Assembly: GCA_019308925.1 (NCBI GenBank)
Contig: JAFDHG010000013.1
Location: 1-40,040, forward strand
Origin: Deltaproteobacteria bacterium
GTDB lineage: Bacteria; Desulfobacterota; B13-G15; RBG-16-54-18
Direction of reading: 5' to 3'
DNA length: 40,040 nt
Under the pieces are notes generated by a model, which saw only the letters and a list, made by a program, of their open reading frames with translations, had not been told where the DNA came from and searched no databases. Positions 30,839-38,288 of this stretch are shown here, one piece after another. Both the position numbers and the translations under genes were made by a program. Numbering within the stretch: position 1 is the first letter of the stretch; every line of letters begins with the position of its first letter.

Positions 30839-32638
30839 ATGAAACAGAGAAGATCAGTAGGTAAGGTCCTCATGGGAAATGAGGCCATGGCGTGGGGAAT
30901 CATAGAGGCTGGGGCCACGGCGGCAACCTCCTACCCCGGAACCCCTGCCTCTGAGATCATGGAGACGGTGTGCCGGATAAAGGAGGAGCACAGTTTGAAT
31001 ATCCATACCGAATGGTCGGTGAACGAAAAGGTAGCCTTTGAGGTGGCCCTGACCAATAGCTACCTAGGCAGAAGGTCAGCCGTTATGATGAAACAGATGG
31101 GATTAAATGTGGCCTTAGATCCCTTGATGAGTTCTGCTTACACAGGCGTAAGGGGTGGTTTTGTCCTCATCGCCGCCGATGATCCTGGGCCTTATAGCTC
31201 CCAGACAGAGCAGGATAGCAGATACCTAGCGACCTTTGCCAAGATACCCGTTTTTGACCCCTCCTGCCCTCAAGAGGCCAAGGAGATGGTGAAAAGGGCC
31301 TTCGAACTCTCTGAGGAATATGAGATACCGGTGATGATGAGACCGACCTCCTGGGTATGCCACTCCCGCCAGGGGGTTGTCTTGGACAAGATAGAAGGGA
31401 GAAACGAAACTCCCTCTTTCAAAAAGGACCCCCAGCGTTGGGCAGCAACCCCAAGATTCAGATATCTTCTGCACAAGGAGCTAAACAGAAAGATCAGAGA
31501 GATCTCTCTCCGAAACCACCCATCCCCCATCTCCGCCCCTGGGGGGGCGGAGATGGCTGTGGTGGCCTCAGGGGTCCCCTATGCCTATGCTTACGATGTC
31601 GTCAAGGCCATGGGGCTGGAGGAAAGGGTGGCCTTGTACAAGGTCGACCTCCCCTACCCCCTGGGCCAGGAGATAGATGAACTTGTACAAATCCATCCAC
31701 AGACCTTGATATTGGAGGAGACCTATCCCGTGATAGAGCTTCAGATAGGCTGCAGGGAGGGAGTCAGGGGAAGGTTGGACCTCACCATCCCCTCCGAGGG
31801 AGAACTAACCCCAGACATCATCGCCCACCTCTTCGCCACCCTCTTGGGTGAAGGGGTGGGGGAGGTGAGGATCCCCCCTGAGGGGGGGAGGAAACCGAGT
31901 TTGTGCCCTGGCTGCCCTCACCGGGCGGCATTCTGGGCCCTAAAAAAGGCCTTGCCCCAGGGGATATATCCCGGCGATATAGGCTGTTATACCCTGGGGT
32001 TGAATCTCAAGGCCGTGGACACCTGCCTGTGCATGGGTGCAAGCGTCAATCAAGCCGCAGGCCTTTACCACTCTTTTAAACAGGGACAAAAGAGTGTCCC
32101 ACCCATTGTTGCCACCATCGGAGACTCTACCTTCTTCCATGCAGGGATCACAGGTTTGATCAACGCCGTCCACCAAGGGGCCTCCTTTGTCCTTCTCATC
32201 CTGGACAATGGGACGGTGGCCATGACTGGTGGACAACCCACACCAGCAGGGGGTGGTCCGGGTAAAAGTATACAGATAGAGGAGGTAGTTAGAGGGTGTG
32301 GGGTGGACTTCATCCGGACAGTGGACCCCTATGACATCCCCCTCCTGATTCAACTTTTAAAGGAGGCGGACCACTATGCACGAGGCGAGGAGAAGGGGGT
32401 AGCGGTGATCATCGCCAGGCACCCTTGCCTGATCTATGGGGCTAGGGATGAGAAAAAGGGGGGGGGTGAGATCTTTATCGGAGAGGAATGTGATCTTTGT
32501 GGTCTGTGCACGGAGAGGTTCGAATGCCCAGCCTTGTGCAAAGGCCCTCAAGGGGGACCCATTATCATCAAGACCTTATGTACCAACTGCGGCGCCTGCC
32601 TTTACGTATGCCCGCAGGGGGCGATAAAGAGGGTGTAA
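30839..32638 (+). CDS. iorA: Indolepyruvate:ferredoxin oxidoreductase, alpha subunit
   Basis: 599 residues. It converts arylpyruvates (from Trp, Phe, Tyr) plus CoA and oxidised ferredoxin to aryl-acetyl-CoA, CO2 and reduced ferredoxin, or the reverse. N-terminal pyrimidine domain: L-M-G-N-E-A-M-A-W-G and S-Y-P-G-T-P-A-S-E-I. TPP domain: C-P-G-C-P-H-R, G-D-I-G-C-Y-T-L-G, G-D-S-T-F-F-H-A-G. C-terminal ferredoxin segment: C-D-L-C-G-L-C and C-T-N-C-G-A-C-L-Y-V-C-P. The ATG at 30839 with purine-rich GGGGTTGAGGAG is preferred over TTG 30821. Expression appears controlled by the upstream attenuator. iorB follows two bases later. Confidence 0.93.
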   Translation: MKQRRSVGKVLMGNEAMAWGIIEAGATAATSYPGTPASEIMETVCRIKEEHSLNIHTEWSVNEKVAFEVALTNSYLGRRSAVMMKQMGLNVALDPLMSSAYTGVRGGFVLIAADDPGPYSSQTEQDSRYLATFAKIPVFDPSCPQEAKEMVKRAFELSEEYEIPVMMRPTSWVCHSRQGVVLDKIEGRNETPSFKKDPQRWAATPRFRYLLHKELNRKIREISLRNHPSPISAPGGAEMAVVASGVPYAYAYDVVKAMGLEERVALYKVDLPYPLGQEIDELVQIHPQTLILEETYPVIELQIGCREGVRGRLDLTIPSEGELTPDIIAHLFATLLGEGVGEVRIPPEGGRKPSLCPGCPHRAAFWALKKALPQGIYPGDIGCYTLGLNLKAVDTCLCMGASVNQAAGLYHSFKQGQKSVPPIVATIGDSTFFHAGITGLINAVHQGASFVLLILDNGTVAMTGGQPTPAGGGPGKSIQIEEVVRGCGVDFIRTVDPYDIPLLIQLLKEADHYARGEEKGVAVIIARHPCLIYGARDEKKGGGEIFIGEECDLCGLCTERFECPALCKGPQGGPIIIKTLCTNCGACLYVCPQGAIKRV

Positions 32639-32640
32639 AA

Positions 32641-33201
32641 ATGGATCTCCAAATGGTCATCGCTGGTCTGGGAGGGGAGGGAATCATTTTTATGACCCGT
32701 GTCTTGGTAGAGGGCCTCTACCGATGTGGCCAACCCGTGATCTCAACGGAGACCCACGGCATGGCCATGAGGGGAGGATCGGTGATATCACAGATCAAGA
32801 TTGGGGATTACCAGAGCCCCCTGATCCGTTATGGGGAGGCCGACCTTTTAGTGGGGACCTCTCTCGAAGAGGCCCACAGGAATCTCCCCTACCTCAAAGA
32901 GGGGGGGATAATCATTAAAAATACACCTCAAAAAGGGGTCCATTGTATCGATGCCAGCGCAATAGCTCACAAGATAGGCAATCCCAGGGGAGGTAATTTG
33001 GTCCTCCTGGGATATGTCTTAGCCCATCTTGTTCCGGCCATCTCCATTGAACCCTTCCTAGAGGTCACTGGAGAACTCACCCCAGAGAAGTTTCTTACAG
33101 GCAATCTAAAGGCCTTACAGGAGGGATGGCAGGTAGTTTTGCAAGGTAATAAGGAGGAGGACAAAGCGGAGGAGGGGAATCAGGCGGCACGGGAAAATTG
33201 A
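32641..33201 (+). CDS. iorB: Indolepyruvate:ferredoxin oxidoreductase, beta subunit
   Basis: 186 residues of the gamma-type pyruvate/ketoisovalerate oxidoreductase domain: V-I-A-G-L-G-G-E-G-I-I-F-M-T-R-V-L, T-E-T-H-G-M-A-M-R-G-G-S-V-I-S. The start is ATG 32641 with GAGGGTG upstream. The frame is open farther upstream but overlaps iorA there. Its last 22 bases are antisense to the end of rpsU. Confidence 0.93.
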   Translation: MDLQMVIAGLGGEGIIFMTRVLVEGLYRCGQPVISTETHGMAMRGGSVISQIKIGDYQSPLIRYGEADLLVGTSLEEAHRNLPYLKEGGIIIKNTPQKGVHCIDASAIAHKIGNPRGGNLVLLGYVLAHLVPAISIEPFLEVTGELTPEKFLTGNLKALQEGWQVVLQGNKEEDKAEEGNQAAREN

Positions 33202-33365
33202 CGCTCTTTCCTGCGCATCCTGCGGATGGCCTTGGCCCTCTTCAGCCTTACCCTTTCTCCCTTGCTGATAAAGTAGGAGTGCTTCTTTAAGGCAGGCTGG
33301 ATGTTCCTTTGAAAATCCTTCTTGAGCCTTTTGAGCATCTTCTCAAGTTCATCTCTCTCAGTCAT
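33180..33365 (-). CDS. rpsU: Small ribosomal subunit protein bS21
   Basis: 61 residues, highly basic, with L-K-R-L-K-K-D-F near the N-terminus and K-H-S-Y-F-I-S-K-G-E-R-V-R-L-K-R-A-K-A-I-R-R-M-R-split pattern typical of the basic S21 tail. S21 helps mRNA binding in initiation. The best promoter of the core region (33447-33475) serves it, in keeping with high expression. AAAGGAGGGG lies upstream of the ATG. Confidence 0.8.
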   Translation of the reverse strand: MTERDELEKMLKRLKKDFQRNIQPALKKHSYFISKGERVRLKRAKAIRRMRRKERQFSRAA

Positions 33366-33446
33366 CCAATCCCCTCCTTTCCTTTCAGAGTCTTTCCGCC
33401 CCTGCTATTAATCCTCCGATGACCTCGTTTTACTTTTTAAAATAAA

Positions 33447-33475
33447 ATTATAAACCATCTGCGATATATTTTCAA
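33447..33475 (-). promoter_or_regulatory. Consensus promoter for rpsU
   Basis: Minus strand TTGAAA (33475-33470), 17 bases, TATAAT (33452-33447), with a perfect -10. The transcript would have a leader of about 75 bases. Confidence 0.75.
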
Positions 33476-33518
33476 CCCCCTAACAGGACCAAACAGATCT
33501 TTTCCCATCCTCGAATCC

Positions 33519-33547
33519 TTGAATCCCCCTTTGGGAAATGGTATCTT
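33519..33547 (+). promoter_or_regulatory. Candidate promoter for the ECF sigma operon
   Basis: TTGAAT (33519-33524), 17 bases, TATCTT (33542-33547). The -35 box lies in a piece of the dispersed repeat family. No convincing ECF-type GGAAC...GTC promoter was found, so autoregulation is not evident. Confidence 0.4.
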
Positions 33548-33608
33548 CATTAGCGGGGAGGATTAAACCTTTTCACCTTTCTGGTGTCATAAAAAATATG
33601 AGGTAACC

Positions 33609-34139
33609 ATGGGAGGGGAAACCCAACTGGTGGAGAGGGTGCTGAGGGGGGAAGAGGGGGCCTTTGAGGAGCTGGTCATGATGTATCAAGCACCTATCTA
33701 TTATCTCACCCTCCGCTTCGTCAGGGATGAGCAAGCGGCAGCAGACCTGGCCCAAACCACCTTCTTTAGGGCCTTCCAGGGGCTCTGGGGCTTCCGCCAA
33801 GGGGCGAGTTTTAAGACGTGGCTCTATCGCATCGCCATCAACCTTTGCAAAAATTACCTACGAGATCATGGAAAGGAGAAGTTTAAGGATTGGAGTGATA
33901 TCGATCCGCCCTCATCCGCTAACCCCTTACAGAAACTTATAGAAAATGAGGAACAGAAGCTCCTCTTGCGGGCCTGGGGACGACTACCCGAGAGACAGCG
34001 ACTCACCTTGACGCTGAGGGTGCAAGAAGGGATGAAGTACAGGGAGATAGCGGAGGTCTTGGGATGTTCCGTGGGGACGGTAAAGGCAAATTTTCACCAC
34101 GCCCTTATCAAATTGAAGGAGATCTTCCAGGAGGGCTGA
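33609..34139 (+). CDS. ECF-type RNA polymerase sigma factor (RpoE-like)
   Basis: 176 residues. Sigma2: A-F-E-E-L-V-M-M-Y...D-L-A-Q-T-T-F-F-R-A-F...F-K-T-W-L-Y-R-I-A-I-N-L-C-K-N. Sigma4: L-P-E-R-Q-R-L-T-L-T-L-R-V-Q-E-G-M-K-Y-R-E-I-A-E-V-L-G-C-S-V-G-T-V-K. It would direct transcription in response to an envelope signal, held off by the anti-sigma encoded one base downstream. Confidence 0.95.
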   Translation: MGGETQLVERVLRGEEGAFEELVMMYQAPIYYLTLRFVRDEQAAADLAQTTFFRAFQGLWGFRQGASFKTWLYRIAINLCKNYLRDHGKEKFKDWSDIDPPSSANPLQKLIENEEQKLLLRAWGRLPERQRLTLTLRVQEGMKYREIAEVLGCSVGTVKANFHHALIKLKEIFQEG

Positions 34140-34140
34140 G

Positions 34141-34812
34141 ATGAGATGCCATAAGGTGGAGAAGTTATTGCCGGACTACATCGGCGATGAGCTATCGGCT
34201 GAGCAGAGGAGACAAATCGACCAACATATAGAAGGATGCCCCAACTGCAGAAATAGCTTAGGGATGTTAAGGAAAATCTGGGATGGACTTGCCCATCAAC
34301 CCCTCCCTCAAAGGGGAGAGGAGTTCTGGCAGGAGTTTACCCGGGGCGTTATGAGGGAGATAAGGGGGGGACAAACTATGCCCTCTAAGGAAAAAAGGGG
34401 CTTTGCCCTCCCAGGATGGAGATTCTTTCTCCCTGCGGCGGCGGCCCTGCTCATCATTGTGGGGGTAATCGTTTTAAAAGGTGGCCTTTGGGGACCCTTT
34501 AATGGGGAACAGCAAAGTCCATGGGCCTTTTTTGAGGAGCAGGAGGTCCTGGTTGAGGTGGTCCATCACCTTTCCTTTGGGCCCATGGCCATGGAAGGAG
34601 AAGGCCCCCCGGGTGGGATTACCCTGAAAGAGTCTCCTCTTTTGGCAGAAGGGTTAAGGCCCCCTCTAAAACCGACGGAGACGGCGGCGATCGCAGAGGC
34701 GCTAACACTGCTGTTCGGAGAGGACGACCTCTATGGGGAATTGGAGGAGTTACAGGAGGAAGATCTGGAGGAGTTCTGTCAACTTCTCTCCTCGAGATAT
34801 CCCTCCAGTTGA
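34141..34812 (+). CDS. Membrane anti-sigma factor with zinc-finger (zf-HC2) head
   Basis: 223 residues. The ZAS-type zinc motif is C3...H29-x3-C33-x2-C36. The membrane helix is at about 95-113, with about 110 periplasmic residues ending in an acidic E-rich tail. The H-x3-C-x2-C arrangement is that of anti-ECF-sigma factors. Co-transcribed with the sigma factor. Confidence 0.88.
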   Translation: MRCHKVEKLLPDYIGDELSAEQRRQIDQHIEGCPNCRNSLGMLRKIWDGLAHQPLPQRGEEFWQEFTRGVMREIRGGQTMPSKEKRGFALPGWRFFLPAAAALLIIVGVIVLKGGLWGPFNGEQQSPWAFFEEQEVLVEVVHHLSFGPMAMEGEGPPGGITLKESPLLAEGLRPPLKPTETAAIAEALTLLFGEDDLYGELEELQEEDLEEFCQLLSSRYPSS

Positions 34813-34830
34813 CGAAAAGGAGGAGATCCG

Positions 34831-35358
34831 ATGAACAAAGGATTGCTTGTCTTGGCCTTGATTGTCTCTCTGGGTTTAACTGGTGCAAAGACCCTTGCTC
34901 AGCCCACTGGACCCCCTCCATCCAGAGAGGAAAGACCCATGAATCGCGAACGAGCAGAGGAACTGAAAAAGAGGGTGGAACTCATCTGGATGTGGCGGCT
35001 GACCGAAGAGCTGGAGTTGACGGAAGAGGAAGGAGCTAAGCTCTTCCCTCTTCTGCGCAAATATGAGGAGAAAAAGAGACGGCTGAGGGAAGAAAGGAAG
35101 AGGCTCTTTTGGGAATTGAATAGGATAGTCGAGAAAGGTGAGGTATCTGAGGGGGCCTTGAAGGAGGCAGTAAAGGCCCTGGAAGAAAACGACAGGGACC
35201 TCCAAAAGGTGAAGGGGGAGGGATTTAATGAGCTCAAGAAGATCCTCCCTGTAAAAAAACAGGCAAAATACATCATCTTCCAAGAGAACTTTCGCCGCGA
35301 GATACATGGCCTTATCGAAAGGGCAAAGCGAAGGGAGATGAGGCCCAGGAAACCCTGA
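34831..35358 (+). CDS. Periplasmic Spy/CpxP-like (heavy-metal sensor, LTxxQ-type) protein
   Basis: 175 residues: signal peptide at 1-23 (ending L-A-Q), then a long charged helical hairpin containing L-T-E-E-L-E-L-T-E-E-E-G-A-K-L-F-P, which matches the repeated L-T-x-E-Q pattern of Spy/CpxP/ZraP proteins. Such proteins act as periplasmic chaperones or as sensors feeding anti-sigma factors. GGAGG-type site before the ATG, 18 bases after the anti-sigma gene. Confidence 0.8.
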   Translation: MNKGLLVLALIVSLGLTGAKTLAQPTGPPPSREERPMNRERAEELKKRVELIWMWRLTEELELTEEEGAKLFPLLRKYEEKKRRLREERKRLFWELNRIVEKGEVSEGALKEAVKALEENDRDLQKVKGEGFNELKKILPVKKQAKYIIFQENFRREIHGLIERAKRREMRPRKP

Positions 35359-35405
35359 GGCTGCATCCTTTACAACCCCCCCTTTAGATGTTAATCTCTT
35401 GAGGG

Positions 35406-37844
35406 ATGTCACAGGCAGGGATAGATAAAGGGGGGGTATATGCGGAAGTAGGAATTGCCCTCCCGCTGGAGAAGACCTTATATTACGCCATCCCCTCGCA
35501 TCTCCGATCCTTGTCCGAGGTCGGCAAGAGGGTCTTGGTCCCTTTAGGTAGACGAAAGGTCACCGGCTACCTACTGGAGATACCTCCCCATCTTCCCCCA
35601 GGTATAAGGGGCATAGATATAAAAGAGATCCTCGATATCCTGGATGAGGCCCCTCTCTTTGACGAGGGGATGCTCCAATTCTTCCGTTGGATTGCCAACT
35701 ATTACCTCGCCCCTTTGGGGGAGGTAATAAAGACGGCCCTTCCCCCCGGGATCAACTGGGAGAGCTATTATCACGTATCCTTGACGCAAGAGGGGAAAAG
35801 GGTGGCCCTCGGGCACTCTCCCCATAGGGCCCCATATGTCGAGGTACTGCAGGCCATAGACCCTCAAAAGGGGAGCCCCCTGAAGAGGCTCCTCAAGGAC
35901 CACCCTCGCCGTTCCCTCTTCTTCTCCTTGCAGAAAAAGGGATTGATCTCCCTGGAGGCAAAGATAAAGGAGGGAAGGACGAAGGTCAAAAAGTTGACCT
36001 TTGTGGAGACCTTACCACCCCCTTGCCCTGCTGAGCCCCTCAAACCCAGGAAGAGGGAAATTCTCTCCTTTCTCGATGGGAAAAGGAGGGTACCGATGGG
36101 AGAACTTCAGAGGAGGTTCAAGAGAGCCCCCTCGGCAATCAAGGAGTTGATGAAAAGGGGAATAGTGGCCGTGAAGGAGGAGGAGATCTATAGAGAACCA
36201 GTTATGGAGGTTCTTGAAAGAGAGGAAGGCCCCTTCTCCATGACCACAGAGCAACAAGAGACCCTGAAGCAGATAAGGAGGGCCCTGGAGGGGAATATGT
36301 TTAGCCCCTTTCTCCTCCATGGTGTGACGGGTAGCGGAAAAACAGAGGTCTACCTCAGGGCTGTGCAGGAGGCCCTGTCTTTGGGTAAGCAGGCCTTGAT
36401 CCTCGTCCCTGAGATCTCCCTCACCCCCCAATTATTGGGGCGCTTCCAAAGGAGGCTGGCCGTGGAAATGGCCCTCCTGCACAGCGGTCTGTCGCCGGGG
36501 CAGAGGTACGACCAGTGGAGGAAGGTGAGCAAGGGCGGGCTTAAGGTGGTCATCGGTGCCCGTTCCGCCATCTTCGCCCCCTGTAAAGACCTAGGTTTGA
36601 TCATCGTGGACGAAGAACATGAGACCTCGTACAAACAGGAAGAAGGGGTGAGATATAATGCGCGGGACCTGGCCTTAGTGCGGGCAAAGAGGGAGGGAGC
36701 TGTGGTGGTCCTCGGCTCCGCCACCCCTTCCCTCGAATCCTTTTACAACGCCCAGAGGGGGAAGTTCCAACCCTTGCACCTAACACAAAGGGTAGCAGGA
36801 GGAATCTTGCCACAGGTGGATATAGTAGACCTAAAGGGGGAAAAACATCCCCTGCTCTCCTCCACCTTAAAGGAGGCCTTGGCCGAAGCTCTGGAAAATG
36901 GAGGGCAATCCCTTCTCTTTTTAAACCGACGGGGGTTCTCCAGTTCGGTCATCTGCGCTGATTGTGGTTCTCCCTTCAAATGTAACAATTGCAGCGTAAC
37001 CCTCACCTTTCATGCCCAGAGAAGGGTCCTCCTTTGCCACTATTGTGGTTATCATCTTCCCGCCCTCCAAATCTGTCCCCACTGCGGGGGCGGCAAGATC
37101 CAATTGCTTGGGTTCGGCACAGAAAGGGTGGAGGAAGAGATAAGGAAACTATTCCCCCAGGCTCGGGTTGCACGCATGGACAGTGATGTCATGACCCGGC
37201 GGGGTGCCTATGGAAGACTATTAAGGGCCTTGGAAAGGGGTGAGATAGATATCCTAATAGGAACTCAGATGATCGTCAAAGGACACGACTTCCCCCAGAT
37301 CACGTTGGTGGGAATCATCTCAGCCGATGTCACCCTCAACCTCCCTGACCTCCGGGCAGCGGAGAGGGGTTTTCAACTGCTCAGCCAAGCGGCTGGAAGG
37401 GCAGGAAGGGGGAGGCGTCCAGGAAAGGTCATCATCCAGACCTTTCTCCCCGATAATTACGCCATTCAAAGGGCCAAAGGACATGACTTCTGGGGCTTCT
37501 ATCAGGAGGAGATGGCCTTACGCAAGGCCCTGCGCTACCCCCCATTCACCCGCATGGTCAATATAAGGGTCTCATCCAGAGACCCCCAGGATGCAGAAGT
37601 GGGAATACAAAAGCTGGCGAAAAAGGGGGCAATTCTACTAAAGGCCCACCCGGGGAAGGTGCAGATATTGGGGCCAAGCCCTGCCCCCTTAGCCCAGATC
37701 AAAGGGAGATACCGCTGGCAACTCATCCTCAAGGGGGAAAGGATCACCCACCTTCAACGTTTCGTCCACCCCTTGATGGAAGAGGGAAAAAGACTAAAAG
37801 GGGTAAGAATAGAGGTGGATGTGGACCCCCTTTCCATACTTTGA
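35406..37844 (+). CDS. priA: Primosomal replication-restart helicase PriA
   Basis: 812 residues. The N-terminal 3'-DNA-binding domain has V-G-I-A-L-P-L-E-K-T-L-Y-Y. Walker A is G-V-T-G-S-G-K-T near 306-313, and D-E-E-H Walker B follows. The zinc region contains four C-x2-C pairs (C-A-D-C, C-N-N-C, C-H-Y-C, C-P-H-C) near 518-560, then helicase motifs G-T-Q-M-I-V-K-G-H-D-F and Q-A-A-G-R-A-G-R. It restarts stalled forks and is stimulated by Ssb, whose tail is conserved here. It lies 47 bases after the Spy-like gene. Confidence 0.96.
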   Translation: MSQAGIDKGGVYAEVGIALPLEKTLYYAIPSHLRSLSEVGKRVLVPLGRRKVTGYLLEIPPHLPPGIRGIDIKEILDILDEAPLFDEGMLQFFRWIANYYLAPLGEVIKTALPPGINWESYYHVSLTQEGKRVALGHSPHRAPYVEVLQAIDPQKGSPLKRLLKDHPRRSLFFSLQKKGLISLEAKIKEGRTKVKKLTFVETLPPPCPAEPLKPRKREILSFLDGKRRVPMGELQRRFKRAPSAIKELMKRGIVAVKEEEIYREPVMEVLEREEGPFSMTTEQQETLKQIRRALEGNMFSPFLLHGVTGSGKTEVYLRAVQEALSLGKQALILVPEISLTPQLLGRFQRRLAVEMALLHSGLSPGQRYDQWRKVSKGGLKVVIGARSAIFAPCKDLGLIIVDEEHETSYKQEEGVRYNARDLALVRAKREGAVVVLGSATPSLESFYNAQRGKFQPLHLTQRVAGGILPQVDIVDLKGEKHPLLSSTLKEALAEALENGGQSLLFLNRRGFSSSVICADCGSPFKCNNCSVTLTFHAQRRVLLCHYCGYHLPALQICPHCGGGKIQLLGFGTERVEEEIRKLFPQARVARMDSDVMTRRGAYGRLLRALERGEIDILIGTQMIVKGHDFPQITLVGIISADVTLNLPDLRAAERGFQLLSQAAGRAGRGRRPGKVIIQTFLPDNYAIQRAKGHDFWGFYQEEMALRKALRYPPFTRMVNIRVSSRDPQDAEVGIQKLAKKGAILLKAHPGKVQILGPSPAPLAQIKGRYRWQLILKGERITHLQRFVHPLMEEGKRLKGVRIEVDVDPLSIL

Positions 37845-37940
37845 AATAGAGGCCTATCCTAGATAAGCACTATATAAGGGTCTGGATCTTCTCTCATTTA
37901 GTTGGTGGAATTGAAAGGATTTAAGGGGCCAATAAATACA

Positions 37941-38007
37941 GGGTCCTAGGGGCCAAGGGGTCTAGTGGTCGAGTGAAATACACTAGAACCCTGGAATCCT
38001 AGAACCC
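37941..38007. repeat. Dispersed inverted-repeat element, copy B
   Basis: Left arm 37941-37967 and right arm 37981-38007 are reverse complements at 21 of 27 positions around a 13-base loop. Related GGATCC/CTTGGACCCC words extend to about 38032. The right arm shares CACTAGAACCCTGG with copy A at 25130. It lies between priA and the L,D-transpeptidase promoter. It is a long hairpin but has no T tract immediately after it. Confidence 0.7.
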
Positions 38008-38085
38008 TTCATTTTGAATCCTTGGACCCCTTTTAGCAACTTTTTTTGGAGAAGAACCAAGGCTCTTTATAACAAAAGGAATATA

Positions 38086-38114
38086 TTGACTTTCAAGAAT
38101 TCATCCTATAGATT
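38086..38114 (+). promoter_or_regulatory. Promoter for the L,D-transpeptidase gene
   Basis: TTGACT (38086-38091), 17 bases, TAGATT (38109-38114). Transcription would start near 38121, which rules out the open-frame ATG at 38118 as the translation start. Confidence 0.6.
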
Positions 38115-38120
38115 CTAATG

Positions 38121-38288
38121 GAAATTGAAGTATTATCGGGATTTTTAAGGGAAACCCCTGTAGGATCCTTTTCTTCGGTCCTTTTTGTCCCCCAAACTTC
38201 AGAGAAAAGGGGAAGACCGTCTACCAATATGATGAGGGGAAAAAGTTCGCCAGAGAAAAAGATAAACCCAAATAAAGGAATGATCAAG
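38121..38288 (+). other. Long 5' leader of the L,D-transpeptidase mRNA
   Basis: About 168 bases between the predicted transcription start and ATG 38289. It is in frame with the gene but reads as a non-conserved, charged, signal-less peptide. No riboswitch, terminator or convincing hairpin was recognised, apart from the palindrome GGATCC near 38164. Confidence 0.3.

Noticed and set aside
32497-32640. Upstream in-frame start of iorB
   Set aside because: It lies wholly within the ferredoxin region of iorA; ATG 32641 has a Shine-Dalgarno and matches the family start.
34876-35412. Two long minus-strand frames of 178 and 155 codons
   Set aside because: Both mirror the Spy-like coding region, whose Glu/Lys/Arg-rich codons leave the opposite strand open; translations are compositionally biased and family-less.
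38118-38288. 57-residue extension of the L,D-transpeptidase
   Set aside because: It would place a long charged segment before the signal peptide and would start upstream of the predicted transcription start.
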